In this document: in pieces, positions 24,673-37,198 of the stretch
How the letters are laid out: every line of letters starts with the position of its first letter
How positions within the stretch are numbered: the first letter of the stretch is position 1
NCBI RefSeq assembly: GCF_005239225.2
Contig: NC_133292.1
Coordinates: 7,164,985 to 7,228,984 of the forward strand
Source of the DNA: Populus alba
Lineage: Eukaryota; Streptophyta; Magnoliopsida; Malpighiales; Salicaceae
DNA length: 64,000 bases
Reading direction: 5' to 3'
The notes under the pieces: generated by a model
Seen by the model: the letters and a program-made list of their open reading frames with translations, nothing else
Told to the model about the DNA's origin: nothing
The model's database searches: none
Made by a program: the position numbers and the translations under genes

Positions 24673-27600
24673 CTAACTGAAGTAAATAGATACTGGAGGA
24701 ATGTCAACATCATTGCCTTCATCATCCTCGCATGCCACAACGACATCAAAGTGGCGACGATATGCAGGCAACTCTACTTTAGCCACTTCCCTCACCAGAT
24801 CAACCACCTTCCTGTCCATTCTCTCCCTATGCCGAGGGAACATGCTATTGTAAAGTAGGCAACTACCATGTGAAATGCTATAGGCATCAAGACCCTTATC
24901 CTTGAGCCATTGCATAAGTTCCCTCAAGGTAGGATTGTTTGTTAGGATCCACCTGTCCCAAACCGTCCAGCTCATATCCTGATGCTTGATAACCTTGGGT
25001 GGGACAGGCTCGGCCATGGAGAACAGAGGAAGTGCAAGGTTGGCAAATGTATTGCGGTAGTCCTCCACTTTGTGTCCACCATCCAGAACCTTATACAGCT
25101 CCAAGCACACAAGACCAGTAGCCATAGCTGTGGAGGTTGCTATAGCAGGGATGATCCTTCCAGCAATAAACTTAGCTTTCAGCTTGTCAACCTCAGGAAT
25201 GCTGTAGTTTCTTGCTCTCATGTTGGCGAGACCAGCTATCAGATCCATGTGGTAGTTTGTATCATCATCCTGCATAATCAAGGAAATTAACTTAAATTTC
25301 AGCTGGCACAGGAATATTGAATGGCTGATAAAAGTGACCCCCCCTTATATTTTGGCCGCATATTTTCTATTTTTAAGTATTTCTATCTACATCATGAAGC
25401 AAACACTACCCTTGATCAATTAATGCAACTATTTCAAAATTTTCATCTAAGTTAAACAGAAAAAATGTTGAATAAACATCTTGATTCAACAGCAGGATGG
25501 CCCAAAAAATGCATGCTAAATAAATTGAACAAGTGATATCACCTTCTCAAATTGAATTGGCATCATCCTGAACCCAAGTGGCAGCTTCTGCCTGCACTGC
25601 TCTAATTTTTTGATAAGTTCATTGATTACCGCTGCATCATCTACAGATGCAGAAGACAGGGTGGTAGCCTTCTCATCTGTCTCAATTTTCGCGTCTTCTC
25701 TTGGCTGAAATTCTGGCACTACCACCTTCTCCACGGCCTCAGCCAACATCTTAGGATGCTTCGCCCACTCAGGAACTGAGATCCCAAAAGTCTCTGCTCG
25801 CAATATTGATGCTGCCATGACAAAATGGAGGTGACTTGGATCTACAACTGAGAACTGAAGTGGATGGGGAAATCGCTTGGGGGCAGACCAGAATGGAGCA
25901 CCAGTACTAGTTGATGCATCCTCAGGGAAAGTGAAAATCAACTGCTTCACCCGATCAGCAAAATAATCTTCAAACCTGAAGACAAAGTGAGCATAAAGTC
26001 AAGAAACAGAACACAGTATGTCCTATCATACAGAGAATTGGAAACCCAATCAAGGAGAGCACCTTAAACGAGCCCATGTAATGCAATCCTGGAATGTCTC
26101 ACATTTTTCCTTCTCAAGGCACTCAAGAACATGTTCCAAAGTGTCCCTTGACTGAGCATCACCAGCTTTGTTCATAGCATTAGTATATTCAACTGGATTT
26201 GATAAATAGGCATTCACTTCTGCTGGGGTTTTCTCCACCAAACCCTCGAACTCGGATCGAGCCCATGTCAGGCAATGGTCAATGTTATGTGGGAATGAAT
26301 GCACAGTGCACATAGGTGCTTGTTTCTCAGGTGGATCCCTTGAAGCGCCATAATTTTCAGTCAGGTGAGGAATGACCATCTGAGTGTTGCATTTGGCACC
26401 TAAGGTTCCAGACTCGAGAAGAGGCTTTTGGAAGTACAAGCACCTCTGATCAACATAAAGTCTCGCATTGACATTGTCCAAAGCATTCACAACAGCAGTT
26501 AAGTTCTCCCAGAAGGTATCATCAAAGACATTCTCTGTTTCAGAGCCAACACGATTCTGCAGCGCTTCAATCTTGAGATGAGGATTTATTAATGCAGCAG
26601 CAGAAGCTGCAACAGTGGATTTAGCCTGTCCAATGTTCCAATCACGGAAGAGAAACTGCCTGCTCAAGTTACTCTTCTCTATCACATCATCATCAGTTAT
26701 TGTCAGCTTCCCTTGTTCACCACATGAAACACCCATCAGTGCTAAATTCTTCAAGAATTCACAGCCAAGTGCACCAGATCCTACAACAAACAAGTTAGCA
26801 TCCTCCAGCTTCTTCTGAAGCTTGGACCCAAAAACTGAGATTTGTGCATCATAACGGCTATTTAGTGGCTTGAAATTACTGGGATCCAAATTAGCGGTAG
26901 GAAGTGATTCCACAGAGTCAAAATAAAAGAACTGTTACAGCAGAAAAGGTAAGGTCAGGTCACCACAGTAAGCAATAAAGTTGAATCATTAAGTAGATGC
27001 TTCACTTTGGAAACAGCCACATTATATACATATATATACACATACATATATATATACACACACATATACATATATATCAAGCTAGGACTTAGGAGGTTAT
27101 GGTAATGAAACCCTAGACAGTACGCAAAAGTTCTTCTGATCAAACAGAATTTAAAGGCCCAGTCAAAGCAATTGGGTATATAGATAAAATCCTTTAACAG
27201 CGTGTATATACAAGTACCCACTATTTGTTTATGTCCAAATACTCCAAGTATATAGATGATATTCTTTAAAAGTACAAAAAAAGCTTGAGGAACAAAAACT
27301 GAAGTTTAATGTATGCCTAAGTTGGTTTGAGAGAGAAGCAAGCTTAGGAAGATTCAAAAAGTTTTAAATTGATACCAACCTGAAAGAGAGGATGAAACTT
27401 TCCGGAACATGCTTTGACAACCTCTTGTCCCACCAGACCACCAAACATAGCAGCCATTGGATTCAGTACAGCCCTGGCACCAAAGGCAAAGTGCCGCAGA
27501 AGTTTTGGATTAATGTCCTCCACCCTCGCATCTCCTGAGTTTTCATTGATGTGACTTGCCTGAGATATAAGCTTTTGAGCATCTTCTTCTGAACCAGCAA

Positions 27601-30600
27601 CAGGGAAGCGACCAATCTCGGACACAAACTTGTCCAGTGCTTGGAATGCCAAGTGTAAGAGAGGTGGACGGTCAAACTTGGAGAAATCACTCAAAAGAAA
27701 TTCACCAGGATCTTTCATTGCTTCTCTCAATGGCTTAAAATTCAACACCTTGGGCTGTTTCACCTGTGTGACAATCCCGCCTTTCTCATAGGTGGCAAAG
27801 TTTGTGGTGTCCTCCTCGAGAGTAAATGAATATGGTCTGGTATTTTTAATCTTTCTTGGTTTTCCATCATTAAGTTCTGTCATTCCCTTCACTTCAGAGA
27901 AAACAACAAGATCCCCATCTTGAAACTCAAGCCTTTCATCATCAACAAATGACACCAGTGCAGGGTTATCATTGCTGATAGATGCAATTATACCAGTGTG
28001 TGGATCCTCTCCATCAACATCAAACACTGTGAATTCAGGTCCAAAGTCACAAAACAAAGAACCAAAGAGACCTCTAACTTCAGCCTTGATGAAAGAGATA
28101 GGAGGCTTGTGATTATGGCAGTAGTCATTAAACTCAATGGCTTTGTCAAGATTGAGATCTGTAAATACAACAGCCTGCACCACCAGAAAATAACAAGTGG
28201 CATAAAACAGTAAAACAGTATAGGCAACTACATATGTATTCTGCAAAACAAGAAAAGCAATGCATTCAAGAAGACCAGAGAAATAAGTATCATTGACACG
28301 GTCAATGGCAGAGAATGACTAGAGTTGTTAGGGGGGCAACTTAGACACAATAGGACTTCAAAGAATAAAAAAAAAACAATATTTTCTGATTGGGCTAAAT
28401 TAGAAAATTATAGGACCAATATGAAATATAAACTGAATCACAGAGACTACAAAGAATTTTGAAAATTCTGAGGGGCTGGAGGGCCACTTCTGCCCCTGGA
28501 CACATTGATGGCGCACTGAAAATATAATGCCCTAAGATGGTTTTTCTCCCCGTATTTGCATAAAGATCTAAATCTTTCACTTTAGCATTTAGATAATCTA
28601 AGAATTTTATTGAAACAACAGAAAGGTGGGGAAATGCAATCCTTAGTACCAAAAAGTGTACAAAACCTTCACTCATGTCCTCTTGATCACCCCTTAAAGA
28701 ATTGTTTCTTTGGACATTTAATGCTTTGAGAGTTGAGACAATCTTATATAACAGTTACGAATTTTATGTTTCATTTTATTGGTTGAGGTAAACAAAAATT
28801 ACACTTGTGAGCCTTTGTGGACAGAAGATATTGGAAGTTCACTGAACCAAACAATGGTATCATTAAGAATTGGCAATTCTTAATGATACCATTGTTTGGT
28901 TCAGTGAACTTCCAATGGTATCATTAAGAATTGGCAATTCTTATTGTGTGGGTCACCCAACAATATGATGCGAACGCGTGCGCATACACAAAAAAAAAAA
29001 AAAAAAAAAAAAACAGTTTCTATGTTTTCACTCTCATAGGGTTATGTTTGTAGCACAAAAGAACTACAGGCAAAACCTAGAATAGCATTAATTAAAATGC
29101 AAACATCAACTGGCATTTGACCAAATCAGTCATTCACAATGGATTTGCTCAGATATTTCATTTAATATAATCACAAACATTCAAAATTAGTAGCATATTA
29201 ATACATAGATTTGTAATAACATTTTTTCCTTGTGAAAGAAAGATTTGCTAGTAATCTTTATAGGTACCTGCTAAGCAACTGGCAGGTTTTGATCAAGATT
29301 ATCCAATTGGTCAAGATGTCACAACGCATATATGTGGACAAGCTTTCTTCTAATTATATCAATGTGGAGAGACATGGAAGTACCTGGAACTTAGAAAGTT
29401 GTTCTGTTGTCAATTCTGTAGTTAAGGTTGAGATGCTGACTGCATTGTTGAGATCTTGCAACTTCTGAACAGACGCTAGGGCCCTGTTCTTACCAACATC
29501 ATTCTCTGAAAAGACAAAGTTGCTGGATAAATCCCACAACTCCACTATTTCTTCATCGTGCAATGTCACAGACTTGACACCAGCGAGAATGAGGTTTTTT
29601 GCTGTAGTAAGAGAACCACACATTAAATAAGGGTCAAAAAGCTTGACTCCAACAAGAACAAGAACAGTCCATATTAAAGACCACAGCATTCCTCAAATAG
29701 CTCTATGTCAACTCAAGTAATGGCTTCCATAGGTTTAGATAACTACCTTCCCACAGTGAAAATAATATCATACAAACTGCCCAAAGCAAGGTTCATAAAA
29801 ATTGACTATCCATCTGATATGACTCCAATTGATTCTATGTAAAATTGAGATAAAACACCAAACAGGACTAAAATGGAAAGTTATGAAGAGAAATAGCCAG
29901 AGGAAGCTCCCTTTCCTGATCACGATTTTCACATTATGTTTCCTTTGTTACTCAACACATGATATATACAAATCAAATCTTGTTAATCCTAGTAGTCTCG
30001 AATGATTTAAAGCACGCTATATTTCTTATGTTGGAAATTGTGAAGAACCCGAAATAAGTTAGAGAGCAAAGTCTCTATCTATATTCTAGGGGGACATCAA
30101 ATACAGCTATAGCCACTACACATATCCATAGGAATCTCTATTGACCATCTCTATTTCATTTGCTGCACCATGTTCTGCTACCTTTTAGGCCTGTGGTTAG
30201 ATTGAGCAGAATCCAATTTTGTTCACAGGAGACGGATTTTGCAATATATTCACGGTAAAATCCAAAAAATCACAAAAGGAAACCCCAGTAGTATCAATTA
30301 AAAAAAATGCGTTAAAAATCTCATCATTTGTACCAATCTCAGCACCAAGACCCTGCATCCCGGAAACGAGAACATTTGAACCGAAAAGCCTTCGCATTGT
30401 CTCCCTTCCATAAACAGCAAGCTGCCGACTGTGAAGATCCTCGTCAATCTCCATCGGGTTCGAATCACCAGGTGCCATGATCAAGTGTTCCTCTTTACAG
30501 TGGTTGTTAGTTTCGGTGTCGGTGTTGCTGCAATTACCAGTAACACAACTTTTTTTGTTACAAATCACAGTTGATTCCAAATCGCAATCGATCCGTTTCT

Positions 30601-30676
30601 TTTTGAAAGAAGATGAATCTGGTATGCTGTTATCTGGCGCTTCTTCTGCTTCAACAGGTCGCTTTTTAGGAAGCAT
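24673..30676 (-). CDS. UBA1: Ubiquitin-activating enzyme E1, tandem copy 2
   Basis: This is the second tandem E1 gene in the same orientation, upstream of copy 1 in transcription order. Coding exons on the minus strand are 30676-30334, 29601-29384, 28174-27380, 26931-26063, 25975-25543 and 25269-24673. They total 3255 nt, in frame, for 1084 aa. Exons 2-6 have exactly the same lengths as in copy 1 (218, 795, 869, 433, 597); only exon 1 is 18 nt shorter. The catalytic cysteine is C660 in PEKQAPMC. The nucleotide loop GSGALGCE and [14 protein letters not shown] are intact. The C-terminus reads SIYFS rather than SIYFR. Differences cluster in the N-terminal tail and the ubiquitin-fold domain, for example [16 protein letters not shown] versus [16 protein letters not shown]. 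Both copies look active, so dosage or expression differences are the likely distinction. Confidence 0.95.
27027..27077. repeat. Mixed TA/CA microsatellite in intron 3 of E1 copy 2
   Basis: Runs of ATATAC, ACATAC and ACACAC repeats. The corresponding intron of copy 1 lacks this run, so it arose after the duplication or was lost there. Confidence 0.75.
28830..28916. repeat. Perfect 43-nt palindrome in intron 2 of E1 copy 2
   Basis: The left arm 28830-28872 and right arm 28874-28916 are exact reverse complements separated by one base (G at 28873). About 30 nt of the central part (AATGGTATCATTAAGAATT onward) is repeated directly at 28914-28944. No equivalent is seen in the matching intron of copy 1. 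Confidence 0.9.
28990..29013. repeat. Poly(A) run in intron 2 of E1 copy 2
   Basis: About 24 consecutive A bases follow CGCATACAC. Together with the nearby palindrome it marks a locus of recent rearrangement or insertion. Confidence 0.85.
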
Positions 30677-30990
30677 AAAGTATAGCAAATGGCCAAACAA
30701 GCTACGAACACCCATCAAAATCAAGATTGTTAGAATTGAAAATTAAAAAAAAAAATAGAGAAACTGTTTTTAATAAAAATAAAGATCGGTGCTAGTAATA
30801 ATAATAATACCATAAACCCTAGGTAGGGTCTGATAAGATTCGAATGCGAAAATGTTGAGAAAGGGATTGATTAGGGGAGCAGTAAACGTACCGCTTAGCA
30901 CTGTGACCAAGGGAAGTATGGAGTGTGGGGGGAGGAAGGGAGAAAAGATTGGGGTTTGGTTTTGGGTAGCTTGTGGAGAAAAATGGAGAG
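30677..30990 (-). promoter_or_regulatory. 5' leader of E1 copy 2 with probable leader intron
   Basis: The minus strand has a donor GCG|GTACGTTTACTG at 30892/30891, at a similar position to the donor in copy 1. A T-rich tract (30728-30742) leads to a candidate acceptor GTTCGTAG just before 30701. The ATG is at 30676. The in-frame 16-codon upstream extension (ending LFGHLLYF) probably lies in leader sequence. Confidence 0.5.
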
Positions 30991-31947
30991 GTTTTTGTAT
31001 AAATGGAAGTGGAGAAGAGGTGGGGGGTATTTTGGGCTTGGAGTTTTGGGCTGGGATGGGGCCAGGGGTCTTTTTGGAAGGACAGTTCTAACGCACCCAT
31101 TCATATTTCTGAAGACATTTAGTGTCATTTGAATTTTTAGTAGGATTTTTTTAAAAAAAAAGTTTTTTTTTATTTGATCTCTGTTAATTACATCCCCAGT
31201 AAATCTAAATATGTTAACAGTATTTTACTAAGGTAATATTTTTTTAATTTAAATCAGATTTGAAATTGTGAATTTTCCAAGTCATTCCGGTGTGCTATAT
31301 TGAGTTTAACGTCCATGATTTTCTTATTTTATTTTATACCCATATTTGATTTAATTATATTTAATTTAATTGCATGTATTTGATAATAAAAAAAAGCGTT
31401 CAGAGAGTAAAGGAAAAGATTTGGTTTGATTCGAATGCTAAGATGGCTGGATTTAATTACAATGCTGGAATTCATGATAAACACAGACATATGTTCATAA
31501 AAACAAATTATGACCTAGTGTGATTAAATTTATAAAATCTCCTGACATTAACCTCGACACGTTTTGTGAATTTTAATTCAAATAATGGGTAGAAATCTGG
31601 TGCCTTGTGTAGCATCACGGGCTTCAAGAACTACGAAGCATCCGTTTTCTTTAAACTCAGCTGTGCATGGGGAAACTATCGGGTCTCCCTGGTTTCACCC
31701 GGATAAAATTTTAGTTTTCATTAAAAGGTTTTATTTTCATTTAAATAAAAAAGAAAAAGAAAGGGAATTGTTTTCATTGCATAACCCAAAGCCTTATTTA
31801 TTTATTTATTTATTTATTATTATGATTAACATAGATATTCGGGTCAGTTTACGCGTATCTCGATTAATCTCACGAATTCTAAAGTTAACAACCTAAGTTT
31901 TTAGTAGCCATCATATTAGCAACTACAAAGCTTAAACTTGAAATCAT

Positions 31948-31969
31948 AAAAAAAAAAAAAAAAAAAAAA
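31948..31969. repeat. Poly(A) run
   Basis: About 22 A bases in intergenic DNA. Confidence 0.85.
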
Positions 31970-33365
31970 CTTTTAATTCTAATTTTTTTACCAATAAACT
32001 ATTTTTTAAGTAAGTAATGTAAATGATACGAGCTTATTGTGTGAATAGGAAAAAAATACACGCTTCTTGCGTGTACATGTTTATTGATTTAAATGATATC
32101 AGTTTTTTTTTTATTATTACTTAACTGTAGTGAACGCAACAATTCAACCACCTTGGTGGCTACTAGAATGTTCCATGCAGAACACGGTCAACAGCGGCCA
32201 CCACGCAAGGCACATACGACTTTCGGTCAGGTGACAAGGTCCGCGAATTTCTTTCAAGGTCGAAGGTAGACAAGGAGGATCGATAATTATACTATACTTT
32301 TTCTTGGTTTTTTTAATTTAGATTTTGGAGTTAATACCAAAAAAATATTAAACTTTTATTAATGCATCAAATTAATATAGAAGATACAGCTTTAAAATCA
32401 TTTTAAAAAGATTGATTTTAATTAACATGCTCGACTAGATGATATCTCAAATATTAAAAAAAAATATTACAATTAAAAATGGCGTTGGAGTAAGTGATTA
32501 ATGTTTTTTTAAAGTATTTTTTAATTAAAATTGTATTGAAATCATATTTTTTAAAATAAAATAAAATATAATTTAAAATCAAATCAAATAAAAAATTAAC
32601 GCTAATGCAAACACAGCCCAATCAGGGCTTGGAGTTTTGGGGACCGGTTCTAGAGTTATCTAAGAGAGAAGAGTATATTTAACAAGTCAAATTTGCTGAG
32701 GGTTGTCCAAAACGCTGTGTATTATTTTTATTGTTTACTTATGTGGCAAGGAGTTCAAAGTTGAATTTTAATATAGGAAATCAATAAAGAAGGAATTTTA
32801 TCCTCTTCCGTTTCAAACCGAATCTTTTCTCTCTCTGTTTTTATCTTTATTTTATTCTGCAACAATGGGCCCTTGGCTTGGGACTAGATAGAGGCAGCCT
32901 ACACAAAATAATAAGGTCTTGATTGATAATATGTTTCAATTGATTTTTTTAAAAATGTTTTTTAAATCTCATTGCAAGAAAAAAATCAAATTAATATTTT
33001 AAAACTTTTTTATCATTTTAATATGTTGTTATAAAACAATATTTAAATATATTGTTAAATATAAATACACTTGTATTGACAAACCTGCACTAAATAGAGT
33101 AAACCAAAAGAAATGGGCAACGAATAATAGAGGGTAGCTTCTCCCTTTAAACGGAACCACTTTACTGGAAACATCTTTTCTAGGAAGTTATCCTCGTCCT
33201 TTCCTTTTTTTCTTTTTTCTTTTGTATTTAAAAATACAGTAATAATTATTTTTTAAAATATTTTTTTGTTTGGAAAAATATTAAAATATTTTTTTATTGT
33301 TATTTTAAACTTATTTTTTATATTAAAACATCAAAACAATCTAATCAAATGAAAATAATCTAGAA

Positions 33366-33386
33366 ATATATATATATATATATATA
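33366..33386. repeat. (AT)n microsatellite
   Basis: Uninterrupted AT alternation at the edge of an AT-rich fold-back repeat. Confidence 0.85.
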
Positions 33387-33859
33387 ATAAAATAAAATGT
33401 ATTATTTCATGAAATGCTCCCAGACATCGTTGTTGTAGTGATTGATGAGACATGCTGTTTTTTTTTTATATAGATTCAAACATAGAATCATATTTGAATG
33501 AATCTGTTAAATGTTTTTTACAAACACCAGGTAAATGTAAAAGTGCGTTTTTATTTATTCTTAATTAAAATGTAATTTGATTCTAAGATACCCTATATCT
33601 CAAACCGAAAAAAAAAACCTATCTAGCTATCTCTAAAGACTCTCCAACATTTCTTTTACATTTTCAATTCGTGTAATGCTCCAACACGCCCAATGCATCT
33701 ATCCACAGCGAGTATCGAAAACGACGTGCTCTAATATGACACCTGAGTCTAGTGCTTTCTGCTACTGGGCAGGGAAAAGTTAAAAAATAAAAAAACTAAT
33801 TAAATAAAAATTTTTTTGAAAATACTGATTAAATCAATTAGTATATTTAAAAATATATT

Positions 33860-34180
33860 CGGTTTGGTCCGATTTTGGTTTTATAAATTTAAAACATAAA
33901 AAAACAAACCAAACCGAAACCAAACTTATTACTAAATAAAAAAAAACACAAAAAACAATATAATTTTTTTAATATAAAATAATAATATCGTATCAAAATT
34001 AAACTGAATAGAATCAAAATTGATTGGTTGAGTTTTAATTTTTAATATAAATAATTGAACCGAATTGAATTAAAATTACTCATTAATTTTAGTTTGATTT
34101 TGATTTTTTTCTGTATTCTATAAAATTTTAATTTAATTATTTTTATAGATAATAACTAAATCGAATAAAAAAATCATCCC
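33860..34180. repeat. Fold-back repeat rich in GGTTTGGT / ACCAAACC
   Basis: CGGTTTGGTCCGATTTTGG near 33860 is mirrored by AAACCAAACCGAAACC near 33907-33922 as an imperfect inverted repeat. Similar GAACCGAATTGAATT phrases follow to about 34165. The composition matches common plant repeat families; no coding content. Confidence 0.5.
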
Positions 34181-36685
34181 TGCTACTATCCATGGTTAGT
34201 CCAGTAAAAAACAAAAACACATGTGGTTTTGCATGGGTCCTTATGTCCATGGGCCTGAAATATGAGACGAGGCACATAAACTGGGTTAAGAATGTTAAAG
34301 CCTTGTCGAGCACAAAAAAACTAAGAAGCTAACGAAACGGCCTTCAGCTCAGACTTGTTAATTGGGTCCTTCAGCGGCCATTTCTTTGAAACTCAAAATC
34401 TCTATTTTATTTATTTTGACGAGTTACGATTTTTCACTAGCCAAAAGAGCTGCTCATTACTTAATTTTATCAAAACCAACTAAATAATATTTTCAGCATG
34501 AAAAATAACCAAGTAATCTCTTAACTGACACGGGCCATCCTCAATCTAGTAGCTATTTTTATCAAAAATAATGCATTCTCTTGTCATCAAGTTTTCCCAT
34601 ATTACCAAGTTCTCTTTTCGTTTTTTCTTTTCTCGAAAGAAATGGAAAAGAACATAAAAGGGATTTAATAATACAGGGATTAAATATATAGTTTTAAGAC
34701 TGCGAGGACTAGTTAATCAATTCTTGTATAGTAAAGGGACTAAGTTGTAATTGAACTCTCAAACAAAAGCATCAAAGAGGGGGGTGGTATGAAACCACTT
34801 CTGGGCATGTTTCCCCGCATCCTATGAACAACAGAGCCAGGAAACAGCCTCATGCATCCATGCTTGTCAGTTGTCACGGGCTAGTAGTGACTAGCGACAG
34901 GAGTAGAAAGGAAGTTAATGTACCATTATTGCACCTGCTGGCGCGTCATGCACACAGTATCTTTACGAAAGATTATTATGATGACATTGAACAGTAAGCT
35001 CCTCTGCTTCCCGGAGGCACAGACAAGTGGATGGCACGCCGGACGATAAGGAGCCTTGACTTTGGAGACCGCTAATTTCTCACAAATCATCTGTTGCCAA
35101 GAGGAGAAAAACTTTAATCATCCAGAACATATTTGAAGTTCATTTGCCTTAAAATATTCATCTTCTTTTTATTAATACCATGCGCGCTAACAAATCATAT
35201 TCCTTTAATGCAATGATGTCATGAAAATAATATCATGGCACCTGTCCAATCCCATAATTCACTTGCTACTTAAGTTTATGTTGGCATTCCTTCATTGGAT
35301 CTGGTCCAGGCATGGTGGACGTATAAGATCAGACAACTGGTCTGCAGTCCAAATACTTCCTCTTCCTTTAAATGATTCATTCACAAGCTATCTCCATCTG
35401 ATATTTTTTTAATATCTTTTTATAATTTTATCGTATCAACATAAAAAAATTAAAAACATTATAAAAAAAGCTAGAAAAATACCTTTGAAGTATATTTTAT
35501 TAAGGTCTTTTTGACTATCAACAAAGAAAAATGCTTACCAGTTAATGATTTGATTAATCTTGTAGCTAGAGCTGATGCGAGGTTAGATCTTGAAACTCTA
35601 CAAAACGCCGTCCTTTGGAGTTTTTCTCTGACCCGTGTAGCCAGGTGCACATGCTATGCATGTGCCTCCTTTAAATTACACGACCAGGTCCTCATGATGG
35701 AACTAGAGATTTTATAGGAGGATCACCGCAAACTCCGGCGACCTTCAACTTCAGACAGATTGGCACGTCCTTAGTTTATGTCCAAGCCACCTGTTTCCTC
35801 CCCTCCAGCTGGGACCTGGAGAGCTAGAAAACGATTATCTTATTCTTCACCAAAACAGGTCCAGAGTCAAAAGTAATGACTCAAAATGCCTTTTTTAGTC
35901 TCACAAGTCCGAGATTCCGAGATGGTATTTGAAATTGCGAAACAGCTGTATTTTTTAAAATTTTAAATTAATTTTTATATTTTTTTTACTATTTTAATAT
36001 GTTAAAATAAAATATAAACTTATAAAAATATTATTTTAATTTATTTTCGACGAAAACACAAATGATATTGGAGTTGAAATTTTGATTTTTTTAATTATTT
36101 TTTAATGTTTTAAAATTATTTTGATGTATTATATTAATGTTAAAAATAAATTTAAAAAAATTTAATAATATTATTTTAATATATTTCAAATTATAACTTA
36201 AAAAGCCAAACACAAACTTGGGATACCCAAAATTCCTTGCGTCACTCAAAATTTGTAGGCACAAAGGACCGCATATATAATCTTGGTTGCCCTCTGTTTT
36301 CTTCCACCTTCTCTCTTTAATCTAATAATCCTCGCCTTTCGCAACCAATGTGGAATGCCTGGTCATTCATGACGACAGACGCAAAGAAAGAAACATTTTT
36401 GATATTTCCATCACTCAAGCTGCAAACATGATGAGATTTGAAATAAATATGCACCATGGCCATGGCAGGCAATCTAAAGAATTCAATCGGCCAATCAAGG
36501 CACGTTTTTCATCTTCCTTTCCTTGATTTGCGAGATTGATTCAATAAGTTACAAGAAGAATAGATATGTGTTTTTGAAATAGCTTTTATGGTTATGAATT
36601 TAAAAAATTAAGTTTGAAAAAAATATGATTAATTAAATTTAGATAAGTATTTGGTAAAAATTATAATTAAGGTTTATGTACAATA

Positions 36686-36708
36686 AATATATATATATAT
36701 ATATATAA
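36686..36708. repeat. (AT)n microsatellite
   Basis: Uninterrupted AT alternation next to an AT-rich fold-back repeat. Confidence 0.85.
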
Positions 36709-36714
36709 TATTTG

Positions 36715-36870
36715 CTTATGATTATTTTTCAAAAATGGTTTTTACTTGAAAATACATTAAAATATATTTTTTTATTTTAAAAAAATTATTTTTGATATTA
36801 ATACATCAAAATAATTTAAAAATTAAAAAAACATTTAAGTAAAGAAAAAAAAATTAAATTTTAAAATGTA
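36715..36870. repeat. AT-rich fold-back dispersed repeat
   Basis: It contains the shared centre ATTTTTGATATTAATACATC followed by AAAATAATTT, almost the same as the centre at about 41838-41872. The flanks are inverted T-rich and A-rich arms. Confidence 0.6.
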
Positions 36871-37198
36871 AAAACAAACAAAATTTTACGAAATCAGTTA
36901 AAAATACATGTAAAAGCTGCTTCACAAAAACTATATTTTAAACTCAATTTTTTAATGAGCCTAACAATACAAAATGCAGTTTGATATATTACCAAACACC
37001 TAATTGTGTTTTTTTACACCGCAAACACAAATCTTACATCTAGACAAACGACCGAAATATACCTTCATTTCTGCTATGTGAACTTCCAGGATCTACAATT
37101 ATGCAATGATAGGACATGATAACTTGACAAGGGACAACTTTTTTACACGCAATTCAGTAATAATCCGACCACATTCCATGGGGTGGAAGAACTTTTAC

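Larger units (their letters stand above)
31101..37198. other. Repeat-rich intergenic region, no gene seen
   Basis: A/T-rich DNA with fold-back AT repeats (33230-33420, 35935-36200, 36715-36870), a poly(A) run at 31948-31969, TA microsatellites at 33366-33386 and 36686-36708, and a GGTTTGGT/ACCAAACC repeat at 33860-33930. Open frames of 60-100 codons show no domain. Confidence 0.55.

Noticed and set aside
30852..31091. Gly/Trp-rich 79-codon plus-strand frame
   Set aside because: It is the opposite strand of the E1 copy 2 leader and promoter; composition reflects G-runs only.
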